Assembly (NCBI RefSeq): GCF_041200025.1
Contig: NZ_CP165628.1
Location: 2,046,001 to 2,110,000, forward strand
DNA: 64,000 nucleotides
Source: Rouxiella sp. WC2420
Lineage (GTDB): Bacteria > Pseudomonadota > Gammaproteobacteria > Enterobacterales > Enterobacteriaceae
Direction of reading: 5' to 3'
Positions 1 through 9,460 of the stretch are shown piece by piece (the first letter of the stretch is position 1; every line of letters begins with the position of its first letter). The notes under the pieces are model-generated. The model was not told the origin of the DNA and did no database searches. It saw only the letters and a program-made list of their open reading frames with translations. The position numbers and the translations under genes were made by a program.

Positions 1-225
1 ATCCTGACGACGGTATTGCAGGGTGGTCGTGGTGCAGTGACTGTCGGTAATCCAACCAGCGGCGCGATGCCAAGCTTTGCCTGGAAACTGTCGGATCAAC
101 AGACAGCCGCCGTGGCGACTTATATTCGCAACTCTTGGGGCAACGCGGCGTCTGCCGTGCCAGCGGAAGATGTCACCAAAGCGCGTAAGCTGGTGAAAGC
201 TCAGGCGCAGATCCAACCGCAGTAA
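1..225 (+). CDS. cytochrome c subunit, C-terminal fragment
   Basis: The reading frame is open from the first base and ends at the stop at 223-225, so only the last 74 residues are in the window. The segment GAMPSF supplies a methionine suited to be the distal haem ligand. The following part (LSDQQTAAVATYIRNSWGN) is the typical last helix of the third cytochrome c domain of membrane gluconate or alcohol dehydrogenase cytochrome subunits. The CXXCH haem motifs would lie upstream of the window. Such subunits pass electrons from a periplasmic flavoprotein or quinoprotein dehydrogenase to ubiquinone. Assignment to the gluconate 2-dehydrogenase type is inferred from similarity of the tail only. Confidence 0.7.
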   Translation: MLTTVLQGGRGAVTVGNPTSGAMPSFAWKLSDQQTAAVATYIRNSWGNAASAVPAEDVTKARKLVKAQAQIQPQ

Positions 226-246
226 GTTTTAAGCCGATAAAAACAA

Positions 247-282
247 AGCAGGTTGCACCGAATGGGGCAACCTGCTTTTTTT
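247..282 (+). terminator. intrinsic terminator after cytochrome c gene
   Basis: A perfect 10-bp inverted repeat (AGCAGGTTGC at 247-256 and GCAACCTGCT at 267-276) with a 10-base loop is followed by a run of T to 282. It lies 22 bases after the stop codon of the cytochrome gene. Confidence 0.9.
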
Positions 283-374
283 ATGAGGCCCTGATAATTT
301 CCTGAGGAAGATCTGATACGTTTCTTATTGCCTTAACATCAGGCAATGATTTGTCCGTGACCTTGCTGCTAAAT

Positions 375-1196
375 TCAGCCGATATACTTTTCCATATTTT
401 CGCGGCATTCAATGGCAATATCGTAGAGATCAGACTCCCAGCGGTTAGGGCTAAACAGCTCGGCTGACCACAGTCCATCATAACCGGTGGCTTTTACCGC
501 GTCTGACCAAGCCTGAATATCAATTTCACCTTCACCCGGCATGTAATTACGCAGCACTAACTGGTCCCAGGCTTCTCCCGGTTTTGGCAAACGGCCATCG
601 CAGAAATGCACGCCGTAAATCAGGTTTTTGTCCAGTCGGGCAATGTCTTCAGGTTTTGATCCTGAGGCATACAGATGCCAGAAATCGATCACCATGCCGA
701 CGTTGTCTTTGCCGACCCGACGAATGACTTCCAGCCCCTGCTCAAGCGTGCGGAATTTGGTGAAAGCAATCACCTCAATCTGGTAACGAACGCCGTAGTC
801 CTGACCGATTTTGGCAATCGCATCAACGTTCTCGGTGATGATGTCCATCACCTGTTCCTCCGGCTTGTCGTCGATACCGTCAAGAGCCAGAATTTGCACT
901 GTAGGACAATCCAGTTCCGCCGCAGCCTGAGTTAAACGGGTGGCCTCTTTCAGCATGGTTTTCTTGGCATCGCCCTGATAACGCTCGATTTCCAGCAGAG
1001 CATTAACGCAGCCCACGGATAATCCATAACCGTCTGAGGTTTGTTTGAGCTTTTTGGTGGTGCCACCGTTATCCAGATAACGCACCAGTTTACTGCTCAA
1101 CAGTTCCAGGCTTTCGTAGCCGGTTTCTTTGGCGATTCTGGCATCGGTGAGGATATTGCAATAATTGGTCGATATTCCGTGTAGGGCCTTTTGCAT
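375..1196 (-). CDS. sugar phosphate isomerase/epimerase (TIM barrel)
   Basis: A 273-residue protein of the xylose isomerase-like TIM barrel superfamily (AP endonuclease 2 / IolE-like). The family interconverts keto and aldo sugars or inosose derivatives using a divalent metal held by Glu, Asp and His. Typical strand-end segments are visible: IEVIAF (metal Glu), VIDFWHLY (Asp and His), GVHFCDG, and SAELFSP with the last Glu. AAGGAG lies just upstream of the ATG. It is divergent from a Gfo/Idh/MocA oxidoreductase at 1400, and this pair usually acts together in inositol or unusual sugar catabolism. The exact substrate cannot be read from the sequence. Confidence 0.85.
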   Translation of the reverse strand: MQKALHGISTNYCNILTDARIAKETGYESLELLSSKLVRYLDNGGTTKKLKQTSDGYGLSVGCVNALLEIERYQGDAKKTMLKEATRLTQAAAELDCPTVQILALDGIDDKPEEQVMDIITENVDAIAKIGQDYGVRYQIEVIAFTKFRTLEQGLEVIRRVGKDNVGMVIDFWHLYASGSKPEDIARLDKNLIYGVHFCDGRLPKPGEAWDQLVLRNYMPGEGEIDIQAWSDAVKATGYDGLWSAELFSPNRWESDLYDIAIECRENMEKYIG

Positions 1197-1399
1197 CGGG
1201 TACTCCTTGTTTATTTATCTTTTTTATTAAAATCGGGCAAAACGTAGGTAGATAAAGGCTATGCTTTTAAAATAAAAGTTTCAATTTATACAAAATGAAA
1301 TTTTTGATTGTTTTACATCAAGCCATCATTCGCATGCCGCGCCGATTTTTACTATCGTCATGATATGTATACCCATACCCGTAAGATTAAGGAGCAACA

Positions 1400-2428
1400 A
1401 TGAAATTTCATTACACCCTTCCCGAAGCCCGCACGCCTGTAGGTTCAGCCGCACCGGCCCTGCGTTGGGGAGTTATTGGACCTGGTTGGGTTGCTGAACG
1501 TTTTGTTGCCGCAGTGCAAAAGAACACTCGCCAGATTTTTCAGGCAGTTGCTGGCAGCTCGTTAGACAAGGCTGAAAGTTTTGGTCGCCGTTTTGCAATC
1601 CCCAGCGCCTATGGCTCGGTTGAAGAGCTGGTTGCCGACTCGCAGGTTGACGTGGTTTACATTTCTACACCCCATCCGACCCATTACGCCTGTGCGTTAA
1701 AGGCTATTCGCGCCGGGAAACACGTGCTGGTCGAGAAACCGCTGGCGATTAATGCCGAACAGGTTCGCGGCCTGCAAGAGGCCGCGCGGGAGCATCGGGT
1801 ATTCCTGATGGAGGCAATGTGGACGGCGTTTTTACCAAAATTTGACGTGATTCGCCAAGTTATAGAGCAGGGGGCTATCGGAGAAGTTCGCACTATTATT
1901 GCCGACCATGGAGAGTTTTTCGAGCAGGATCACCGCATCATGCGCCCTGAGCTGGCGGGCGGAACGCTGATGGATCTCGGGTCTTATCCGGTAGCGCTGG
2001 CGACCAAGCTATTAGGCAAACCCGAGCAAGTGTTGGCCTCCGGGCAGACTGCGCCAACGGGGGTTAATGGTCAGGCCTCCATTGTTCTTAGGCACTCCGG
2101 CGGTAATCAGTCTTCGTTGCACACTACGCTGTTTAGCCACACGCCCGGCACTGCGGTTATCGCCGGTAGTGAAGGTTATATCTTTATTGACGGCATGTTC
2201 TACGCGCCGGGCAACTTCCACGTTTACAACAATGACAAGCAGAAAATCACTTACGAACAGCCGAAATATTCCTACGACAGCCTGCATTATCAGGCGGCAC
2301 ATCTGGCAACCTGTGTTGCCGACGGCCTGCTTGAGTCGCCAATTCGCCCGATTGCCGACTCTTTGCTGACAATGGAAACTCTCGACCAAGTGCGCCGAGA
2401 GCTTGGCATCGTTTTTAACGACCTTTAA
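1400..2428 (+). CDS. Gfo/Idh/MocA family NAD(P)-dependent oxidoreductase
   Basis: A 342-residue protein with an N-terminal Rossmann domain (WGVIGPGWVAERF near residue 25), the EKP motif (VLVEKPLAIN) that carries the catalytic lysine, and a C-terminal alpha/beta substrate domain. Members oxidise or reduce ring hydroxyls of sugars and inositols. AAGGAG precedes the ATG by 6 bases. It is divergent from the sugar isomerase across about 200 bases that should hold both promoters, so a shared sugar pathway is likely. The stop codon overlaps the end of the convergent DipZ-like gene by 4 bases. Substrate unknown. Confidence 0.88.
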   Translation: MKFHYTLPEARTPVGSAAPALRWGVIGPGWVAERFVAAVQKNTRQIFQAVAGSSLDKAESFGRRFAIPSAYGSVEELVADSQVDVVYISTPHPTHYACALKAIRAGKHVLVEKPLAINAEQVRGLQEAAREHRVFLMEAMWTAFLPKFDVIRQVIEQGAIGEVRTIIADHGEFFEQDHRIMRPELAGGTLMDLGSYPVALATKLLGKPEQVLASGQTAPTGVNGQASIVLRHSGGNQSSLHTTLFSHTPGTAVIAGSEGYIFIDGMFYAPGNFHVYNNDKQKITYEQPKYSYDSLHYQAAHLATCVADGLLESPIRPIADSLLTMETLDQVRRELGIVFNDL

Positions 2429-4164
2429 CCAAAGGTAAAGGCGTAGGCGTCGACACCGTCATCAAGGAACTGAATTGAGAGCGTGTGTTCGCCGCTTGCG
2501 TCCGGCAGGCGAATCAATTGATATAACCGCTGGTCGGAAACTGTGCCTTCGCCATCGGCAGACACGTCGGAACCGTGCATATCGCCCGGTGCTTTATCAT
2601 CTACAGTGACTTTGAAGCGGATCTTTTTACCGGCCTGATGGGGTCCTAAAACCAGATGCAGGTCACGGGCATGGAATCGATAAGTGATGCGGCCACCGCT
2701 CTTGTTAAGCGTGATTTTCTCGTCATTAATGGTCCAGTTGCCTGCAAGACCCCACTCATCGAGCGCCAGCTTATCTGGCAGGGTAAAATCTGCTGGCGCG
2801 TCGGTGGTTTTGATCTCTGAATCGAAATTCTGCGAGCGCATGTAACCGAGATAGGTTTCCGGCGAAATATCGCCCTCGTTTCCAGCCGCCTGTTCAACAC
2901 CTTTCGCCTGCACCTGGCTAATCGACGTATTAACATTTTTGGCCCCGGCCTCTTTGAGTAACTCCTGAATTACTCGTTCGGACTGCGGATATTCGCTCTC
3001 GCCAAAGTGTTCATAGCGCATCTCTCCTTTGGCATCGATAAAGTAATGCGCGGGCCAATACTGATTATTAAAAGCGCGCCAAATGGTGTAGTTGTTATCA
3101 ATAGCTATCGGATAATCGACACCCAACTTTTTGGCTTCGCTGGTCACGTTATTGATATCTCGCTCGAAGGCAAACTCTGGCGCATGCACGCCAATCACCA
3201 CTAATCCCTGACTACGATATTTATCGGCCCAGGCTTTAACGTAAGGCAGCGCGCGCAGGCAGTTGATGCAGGAATAGGTCCAGAAATCGACCAATACTAC
3301 TTTGCCTTTTAGAGATTCGGCAGTGAGCGGCGGGGAGTTTAACCATTGCACCGCGCCATTTAACGAAGGCATCGGGCCGAGGTCGGCCAGTGCGGGCAGG
3401 CCAGTTTCATCAGATTGTGGAGCCGCCTGGTTTGCTGTTCGGCTCAGGCCAAATTTATTGACTAATGTTTGCTCGAAACCGCTGGTGGTTTGGTTGGATA
3501 AGCGGGTCAAAATACCGGTATCCAGGCCCAGCGCGATGGCGACCACGCCGACCAGCATCAGTGCGCCAATCCCTCTGCGGACCCATTCACCGGCTCCAAG
3601 CGAGCGTTTCATGGCGGTAAATACTTTGCCGCCGATAAGCAGAGCGAGCATCAAAGAAGTGACGGCACCGGCAGCGTAGGCCAGCAGCAGTAACGAAGAC
3701 CCGACGTTGGCCCCCTGCAGTGCAGCACCGGTGAGAACCAGCCCCAGAATCGGACCGGCACAGGGTGCCCAGAGTAACCCGGTCGCAATGCCGAGCAGGA
3801 AAGAGGTGCCCACCTGAGATTTTTGACCACGAGTCGCAGCTTCGCTCATTTTATTACCGGCCGAGACCAGCGGGTGCATCACCCGATCGCCAAAATGCGG
3901 AAAGAGCAGCGTGAGGCCGAAAAAGGCCATCAGTACCAGTGCAATCCAGCGACCATACTGGTTAGCCTGCACGACCCACCCGCCGCCAACGGCTGCAAGC
4001 GTTGCGACCAGGGTAAATGTTAACGCCATTCCTGCCAGTAAAGGCAGGCCAGAACGCAAAAAAGATTGGTCCGAGCGAGCAAATACGAAAGGCAGAACGG
4101 GAAGAATGCACGGGCTGGCAATCGTCAGAATGCCACCCAGGTAAGCGAGTATCAGGATCAACAT
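2425..4164 (-). CDS. DipZ-like CcdA/thioredoxin fusion, thiol-redox membrane protein
   Basis: A 579-residue three-part protein. The N-terminal half is a CcdA/DsbD-type membrane domain of about six helices with the paired cysteines of that family in SPCILPVLPF and WAPCAGPI. A redoxin domain follows with CXXC in TYSCINCLRAL near residue 298. The last ~150 residues form a beta-rich module ending VDAYAFTFG, as in DipZ proteins. The family carries reducing power from cytosolic thioredoxin across the inner membrane to extracytoplasmic thiols. The domain order resembles mycobacterial DipZ rather than classical DsbD, which has an N-terminal periplasmic alpha domain. TGAGG precedes the ATG. Its partner protein is not evident nearby. 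Confidence 0.85.
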   Translation of the reverse strand: MLILILAYLGGILTIASPCILPVLPFVFARSDQSFLRSGLPLLAGMALTFTLVATLAAVGGGWVVQANQYGRWIALVLMAFFGLTLLFPHFGDRVMHPLVSAGNKMSEAATRGQKSQVGTSFLLGIATGLLWAPCAGPILGLVLTGAALQGANVGSSLLLLAYAAGAVTSLMLALLIGGKVFTAMKRSLGAGEWVRRGIGALMLVGVVAIALGLDTGILTRLSNQTTSGFEQTLVNKFGLSRTANQAAPQSDETGLPALADLGPMPSLNGAVQWLNSPPLTAESLKGKVVLVDFWTYSCINCLRALPYVKAWADKYRSQGLVVIGVHAPEFAFERDINNVTSEAKKLGVDYPIAIDNNYTIWRAFNNQYWPAHYFIDAKGEMRYEHFGESEYPQSERVIQELLKEAGAKNVNTSISQVQAKGVEQAAGNEGDISPETYLGYMRSQNFDSEIKTTDAPADFTLPDKLALDEWGLAGNWTINDEKITLNKSGGRITYRFHARDLHLVLGPHQAGKKIRFKVTVDDKAPGDMHGSDVSADGEGTVSDQRLYQLIRLPDASGEHTLSIQFLDDGVDAYAFTFG

Positions 4165-4467
4165 GGCAAAACCTCAAAAGAGAAATCGGCTTATTCGTTG
4201 TATATAAATATATATAACGATGATCAGACTAGTTCCTTTCGGTCATAAATTCATGAGTTATGACGATTATTTAAGGTTATAACAATTCTGTTATTTTTTG
4301 CCTGCGGCTAGCCGAGTCATAAAGGTCGATAACCCAATGGCGGCTCTTACGGCGCGAGCAATAAGGCGCAAGATATTGTGCCTTGGCGGTTATTCCTCAT
4401 CTGCATATTTTCAGTGGGCTACTGCAAAAACTGTACAGGTTTGGAGTAATGAAGGATTTTTTAGAAT
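4165..4467. other. intergenic stretch, no gene seen
   Basis: About 300 bases separate the start of the DipZ-like gene from the terminator of the isocitrate dehydrogenase gene. The stretch should hold the promoter of the DipZ-like gene; an AT-rich TATATAAATATATATAA block lies near 4200. I see no convincing coding potential or RNA. Confidence 0.5.
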
Positions 4468-4502
4468 AAAAAAACCCGCCGCGTGAAGGTTAACGCGGCG
4501 GG
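4468..4502 (-). terminator. intrinsic terminator of isocitrate dehydrogenase gene
   Basis: On the minus strand a perfect 9-bp stem (CCCGCCGCG / CGCGGCGGG, plus-strand 4475-4483 and 4494-4502) is followed by seven T (A run at 4468-4474 on the plus strand). It begins 22 bases after the stop codon of the minus-strand gene. Confidence 0.92.
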
Positions 4503-4524
4503 CTGGATAGCTTCTCAATCGAAA

Positions 4525-5556
4525 TTAAACGGCCAGACGTTTGATAATCGCGTCGGTGAATTCTTTAGTCGATGCAGAACCTTTCAGGTCACCGGTACGG
4601 ACGTTATCTTCGTTCAATACGTCATAAATCGCGGTACGCAGACGAGTGGCTTTATCTTGCAGGCCAACGTGATCCAGCATCATGGCCGCGGCCAACAGCA
4701 GGGAAATCGGGTTAGCCAGACCTTTACCGGCGATATCCGGCGCTGTGCCGTGAACCGCTTCGAAGATGGCGACATCTTTACCGATATTCGCGCCTGGAGC
4801 CATGCCCAGACCGCCTACCAGACCGGCGATCTGATCCGACAGAATGTCACCAAACAGGTTGGTACACAGCAGCATGTCGAAGCGCCATGGATTCAGAACC
4901 AGCTGCATTGCACAGGCATCAACAATCATGTCGTCAACTTCAACGCGACCTTCGTACTCTTTGGCCACTTCACGAGCCGCTTCCAGGAAAATACCGGTCA
5001 GGGCTTTCAGAATATTGGCTTTGTGAACGATGGTAATTTTCTTGCGGCCATTCTTGATGGCGTATTCGAAGGCGTAGCGTGCGATGCGCTTGCTGCCTTC
5101 ACGGGTGTTCATACCGGTAGAAACGGCAACCGCTTTAGGGTCATCGCCAACCGGAATGTAATATTCGTGGGAGACATAGAAACCGCCCAGATTTTCGCGG
5201 AACAGCACCAGATCGATATCTTCAAAACGACCCGGAACCAAAGTACGTGCGGGGCGAACGTTGGCATACAGCTCGAACTCTTCGCGCAGACGGACGTTTG
5301 AAGAGCGGAAACCACCGCCAATTGGCGTAGCTAAAGGACCTTTCAATGCCAAACGATTTTTGCGGATGCTGTCCAACGTAGCCTGCGGCAGCGGATCACC
5401 AGAAGCTTCAACGCCAGCCACGCCAGCCTGCTGCACGTCCCACTCAAACGGCTGACCCAGAGCGTCGAGGATTTTAACTGTAGCTTCAACGACTTCCGGT
5501 CCAATGCCATCACCTGGAATGAGCGTGGCGGGAATTTTCTTGTCTTGTTGGGTCAT
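4525..5556 (-). CDS. NAD-dependent isocitrate dehydrogenase (IDH/IMDH family)
   Basis: A 343-residue beta-decarboxylating dehydrogenase; the ATG at 5556 is chosen because GAGAAAG lies just upstream and the next in-frame ATG upstream would add an atypical N-terminus. The substrate loop FRSSNVRLREEF has the S-x-N pair that marks isocitrate rather than isopropylmalate specificity. The coenzyme loop HGTAPDIAGKGLANP has Asp-Ile where NADP enzymes carry Lys-Tyr, so NAD is expected. The enzyme converts isocitrate to 2-oxoglutarate and CO2. Enteric bacteria normally use a larger NADP-linked Icd, so this is probably an additional enzyme. A homoisocitrate-like or tartrate-like substrate remains possible. 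Confidence 0.8.
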   Translation of the reverse strand: MTQQDKKIPATLIPGDGIGPEVVEATVKILDALGQPFEWDVQQAGVAGVEASGDPLPQATLDSIRKNRLALKGPLATPIGGGFRSSNVRLREEFELYANVRPARTLVPGRFEDIDLVLFRENLGGFYVSHEYYIPVGDDPKAVAVSTGMNTREGSKRIARYAFEYAIKNGRKKITIVHKANILKALTGIFLEAAREVAKEYEGRVEVDDMIVDACAMQLVLNPWRFDMLLCTNLFGDILSDQIAGLVGGLGMAPGANIGKDVAIFEAVHGTAPDIAGKGLANPISLLLAAAMMLDHVGLQDKATRLRTAIYDVLNEDNVRTGDLKGSASTKEFTDAIIKRLAV

Positions 5557-5904
5557 AGTAACTTTCTCTTTTCTGGTAAAGGGGAAACTCTTCAAACAGG
5601 GCCAGGTTAGGGCGACTTACCACCTGAATGGATTCAGTGGGCTGCGCTATGCGTTTGCCTTCCAACATATCCGTCTGTCGTCGTGTGAAAACTACCTGGA
5701 ACCTAAAAAAGCTATTCTAGTCGCTTTTGGCCTTGGATTTCTACCATGTTGTTAATTTGTTAATTTTAAGTTTGCGGATGATGAAATTCTGCCCATTCAA
5801 GTTTTTATTCAATCAGATGCTAGGCTTAAGTTAAGTAGAAGGACTTTTTTGGTTTGCTTCAACTTACAGTTTGATACTTAAATTCTTGTCTGAGGGGAAA
5901 CAGC
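5557..5904. other. divergent promoter region, no gene seen
   Basis: The 348 bases between the divergent isocitrate dehydrogenase and GH15 genes should contain both promoters. The half nearest the GH15 gene is AT-rich. I see no convincing operator, RNA or short gene. Confidence 0.5.
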
Positions 5905-7728
5905 GTGACCAATCAAAACTATCCGAGTGAACCCCGTGACAGTGGCGGGTTCTGCAGTCTCGGCGATTATGCCGCTGTTGGCGAAGGCCGCACCGTTTCA
6001 ATGCTGGCACCCGACGGCTCCGCAGACTGGTGGTGTGTGCCCCACCTTGATTCACCGCCATTGTTTGACCGATTGCTGGATGCAGAAAAAGGGGGGTATT
6101 TTCAAATAGTCCCCGATGAACCTTATCGTATGTCGCGCCAATATCGTGAGAACAGCAATGTGCTGGAAACAATTTATGAAACCGCCAATGGTCGAATTAG
6201 AGTAACTGAATCGATTAACAGCACCTTGGCGGGGCGACTGCCGTGGAACGAATTCGCCCGCCGTATCGAGGGGCTTGAAGGTTCGGTTTCTGTGGCCCTG
6301 CATCTGCGAATTGGGACTGCTGCCGACACGCGAACTCCCTGGAGCCATGACACTTCGCAGGGAAATACCTGGCACGTGGGCAAGCTGATGTTAATGCTGC
6401 GTGTGCGCGATGAGGTCGAATTCTCTTCATGTCGTGATGATGGGGCCGATGCCAACTTTATTGTTAAGGCAGGTGAACGTCACCTGGCCGCTTTACTGGT
6501 AACTGAAAACAAACCGCTGGCAGTGCCCTCGCTGGAACGTATCGACAAACATATCGAAACCAGCGATATCGCCTGGAAAGACTGGGTTGATAATCTGCAC
6601 TATGAAGGCAAATACAAGTCACACGTATTGCGTTCGGCGCTGGCGCTAAAATTTTTGTGGTACTCACCTTCTGGCGCACTGGCCGCGGCGGCAACCAGCA
6701 GCCTGCCGGAAGGTATTGGCAGCGGTAAAAATTACGACTACCGGTTTGCCTGGGTGCGCGATGCCTGCATGATCATTAAATCTTTCCTTTACATCGGAGC
6801 ACTGGATGACTGTCAGGCGGCTTTTTCCTGGTTGGCTGACGCATTAAATGCCAACGGTGGAGAAATGCGCACCTGCTTTAAACTCGATGGAGGAACCGTT
6901 CCTGACGAGAAAATGATCCCGGTACAAGGATATCGTGGAGAGCAGCCGGTCAGATTGGGCAACAATGCCGCCACCCAACTTCAGCTCAGCAATTACGGTG
7001 ATTTGCTCGATACTGCCGTGCTGTTTATCGAGGCAGGCCACGTGTTGGATCTTGAAACCTCGCGCCTGCTTGGTCAGTTAGCCAACCACTGCGCCGACAG
7101 TTGGCGTCAGGTGGATTCGGGTATCTGGGAACTTCCGGAATCCCAACATTATACGCAGTCTAAGATGGGTTGCTGGCTGGCATTGAATCAGGCCGTAAAG
7201 CTGACCCATGGCAAACATATCGAACCCACGTGGGTTGGACGCTGGGAGCGCGAACGAGACCGGATCCGCGACTGGATCGAAACTCACTGCTGGTCCGAAG
7301 AACGCCAAAGTTATACTTTCTGGGCCGGTTCTGCGGGTCTTGATGCCTCCATGGCGCTGATGCATCAGTACGGCAAAGAAGTATCGCCGCAAAGAATGCT
7401 CAGCACCCTGCGGGCGATTCAGAAAGAGTTGGGCACCGACAGCAAAATGATTTACCGCTATTCCGGGGTTGATAAAGAGGAAAATACTTTTATCGCCTGT
7501 GCTTTCTGGATGGCCTCTGCACTGGCCACCCTGGGTGAGCAAGATGAGACAGAAACGACGCTGGAAACGTTGCTCGAAACGTTAAGTGGTGGCAAAAGCG
7601 CCGGGATTATGGGCGAGATGTATAACGTACACACCAAGAAGTGTGTCGGTAACATGCCGCAAGGGCTTAGCCATTTAACGGTGATTTGCGCCGCCCATTT
7701 AGTATCTCAATTACCTTTGCCTGATTAA
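5905..7728 (+). CDS. glycoside hydrolase family 15 protein (glucoamylase/trehalase-like)
   Basis: A 607-residue cytoplasmic protein without signal peptide, starting at GTG with GAGGGGAAA a few bases upstream. The N-terminal beta-sandwich domain contains DGSADWWCVP near residue 40, and the catalytic (alpha/alpha)6 barrel contains YDYRFAWVRDA near residue 280. Both segments are characteristic of bacterial GH15 enzymes, which invert alpha-glucosidic bonds of starch oligosaccharides, trehalose or related glucosides. The length is normal for the family. It ends one base before the convergent TonB receptor pseudogene. Actual substrate unknown; trehalose is one option, given that many bacterial members are trehalases. 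Confidence 0.85.
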   Translation: MTNQNYPSEPRDSGGFCSLGDYAAVGEGRTVSMLAPDGSADWWCVPHLDSPPLFDRLLDAEKGGYFQIVPDEPYRMSRQYRENSNVLETIYETANGRIRVTESINSTLAGRLPWNEFARRIEGLEGSVSVALHLRIGTAADTRTPWSHDTSQGNTWHVGKLMLMLRVRDEVEFSSCRDDGADANFIVKAGERHLAALLVTENKPLAVPSLERIDKHIETSDIAWKDWVDNLHYEGKYKSHVLRSALALKFLWYSPSGALAAAATSSLPEGIGSGKNYDYRFAWVRDACMIIKSFLYIGALDDCQAAFSWLADALNANGGEMRTCFKLDGGTVPDEKMIPVQGYRGEQPVRLGNNAATQLQLSNYGDLLDTAVLFIEAGHVLDLETSRLLGQLANHCADSWRQVDSGIWELPESQHYTQSKMGCWLALNQAVKLTHGKHIEPTWVGRWERERDRIRDWIETHCWSEERQSYTFWAGSAGLDASMALMHQYGKEVSPQRMLSTLRAIQKELGTDSKMIYRYSGVDKEENTFIACAFWMASALATLGEQDETETTLETLLETLSGGKSAGIMGEMYNVHTKKCVGNMPQGLSHLTVICAAHLVSQLPLPD

Positions 7729-8926
7729 CTAAAATTCCACGTTAAGCTTTAACCAACCTACACGACCCGGCTCATTAATCGGCGTGTTTGATGAATAACC
7801 AAAGCTGCTGTTACCGGCAAGATTAAGGTGCTCGCTGTAGGTTCGGTTAAAGATATTATCGATGCCGGCGCTGAATTTTATTTGCTTATCAAACGCGTAT
7901 GCGCCGTTGATGGAAAAAATTGTAAACCCTGTACTTGATCTAAAATCTTTGCCCACCACATTGCCCTGATTAACCGAGATACGGTGTTGGGGGCTGACCA
8001 TTCTGATCAGTCCGCTGGTGCTCCATGCACCTTGCTGCCAGACCAGCCCTAGCCGTGCATCCAGAGGTGGCATTTGCGGCAGCGCCCTGTGCGTGGATCT
8101 GTTTTCTCCCCAGGCATACGCGACGCTAACCTCGGTTGAGAGGTTTTCTGTAAAGCTATAGCGAGCGCCGACCTCACCCCCGGCGATGGCCGCATTAACG
8201 TTTTCCGCCTGGCTAACTCGCAGGTTCTTTGGGTCATAGCTAAACAGAATAAAGTCATTAACCTGCCCAACATAGGCTGATATCCAGCCCTCAACCTGCT
8301 TGCCCGAAAACATTGCCCCAATATCCAGCTGAGTGGTTTTCTCGGTTTTAACGGAATCGAAGGCGCTGGAATGGTCGTTTGCACCATAAGTCGGCGAAAA
8401 CAGTTCCCAGTAATCGGGGAAACGCTCGGTATAACCGACACCGGCATAGACCATTAATGGCAGCGCTGGCAGCCGATGCTCAAGGCGTATAAAGCCAGCG
8501 GGTAATGCCGATTGCCTCCTTGGCTGGCCTTTAGGCGAATGATTGTCTGCCGTCGCGCGATCGTATCTCGCTCCGCTGATGAGCTGGCTTTGCGACGTTG
8601 CTGTCCAGGTGAGTTCGCTGAACAGTCCATAGTCATAGAATTTGGCATCAGTCACCCAGCCGGTTTTCTGCTTGCTACGATGAGTGCTGATTTGCGCATC
8701 GGCACCGCCCTCAAGTTTGAAATCAGACCATTGCCAGGTTGCCATTCCTCGGCCACCACGGGTTCGACGATCCAGCTGCATTTTCATTGGCATGTTCATT
8801 GGTAATTACCTGTTCATCATTATCAATTTCGCGCTCTTTATCCGGCAAATTAATAGCAGCCAAAGACTGAGGTGATAAGATCACTGCCGTGCTTAATAAT
8901 GATAATTTAAATAAATAACTTTTCAT
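7729..8926 (-). pseudogene. TonB-dependent copper receptor, internally deleted
   Basis: Two pieces of one outer-membrane receptor lie end to end in different frames. The first (from ATG 8926) has a signal peptide ending near SPQSLAA and about 25 more residues. The second (from about 8799 to 7729) begins KMQLDRRTRGGRG and continues to the terminal aromatic NVEF, matching the middle and C-terminal barrel of the OprC-like copper receptor family. The TonB box, the plug and the first barrel strands, roughly 250-300 residues, are missing, and the junction near 8800 also changes frame. A full receptor is about 700 residues, so no functional product is expected. The deletion looks like a single event because the remaining barrel frame is still open. 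Confidence 0.85.
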
Positions 8927-9460
8927 TGTTCATCCATTTTTAAAATGAAAAGAGTCAGCCTTGGTTTTTTTGATAGCCGAAAAAAAAGATCACACCTTAA
9001 AAAGTGTTAGTAACTGATTGATTACTCATTAGAGTGTTAAATCTTTGGGGGCTGGTGGGGATTTTAGCGATACGCTGTCGCTGGTGCCAACGGTAATTAT
9101 TTATCATTTGCTATTTTGTACTGTAGATCTCACTTGGCTGAAAATAAATATTATTATTTTACAGATATTAAGATTGGAGTATTTATGGGCATTATAGATA
9201 TGCAACTCACTCGGTTTAATTAATTTTGATTAATAGGGCTGTAAATGATTTTTATAAAATTGATTGGGTTCTATATTGCGCTATATAAGGGAGGATTAGG
9301 TAAACAATCTGGAAGGGCGGCGGTGCAAGCTTCCACCGCCGCAAGTATTAATTTTTGATTCAACGTCGATCTTGAATATCAGAAATTTAAAGCAACGCAA
9401 GCTTGGCTACTTTTAAGCCTCATACTTTGCAATATCTTAATACTCCTATGGACTTCGATT
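8927..9460. other. AT-rich intergenic stretch, no gene seen
   Basis: More than 500 bases upstream of the receptor pseudogene contain no plausible coding frame. The only structure I can point to is the GC-rich hairpin at 9317-9342. It may be the former promoter region of the receptor plus the tail of the SDR transcript. Confidence 0.5.
9317..9355 (-). terminator. possible weak terminator hairpin
   Basis: Perfect 9-bp inverted repeat GCGGCGGTG (9317-9325) / CACCGCCGC (9334-9342) with an 8-base loop. On the minus strand it lies downstream of the SDR gene ending at 9461, but the tract after the stem is not T-rich on that strand; on the plus strand a short T run follows at 9352-9356. Direction is therefore uncertain. 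Confidence 0.4.

Noticed and set aside
4483-5301. 272-codon plus-strand frame opposite the isocitrate dehydrogenase gene
   Set aside because: It is antisense to a clear enzyme gene, begins inside its terminator, and encodes no known family.
5864-7655. Several antisense open frames within the GH15 gene
   Set aside because: They follow the codon structure of the GH15 gene and contain no recognisable domain.
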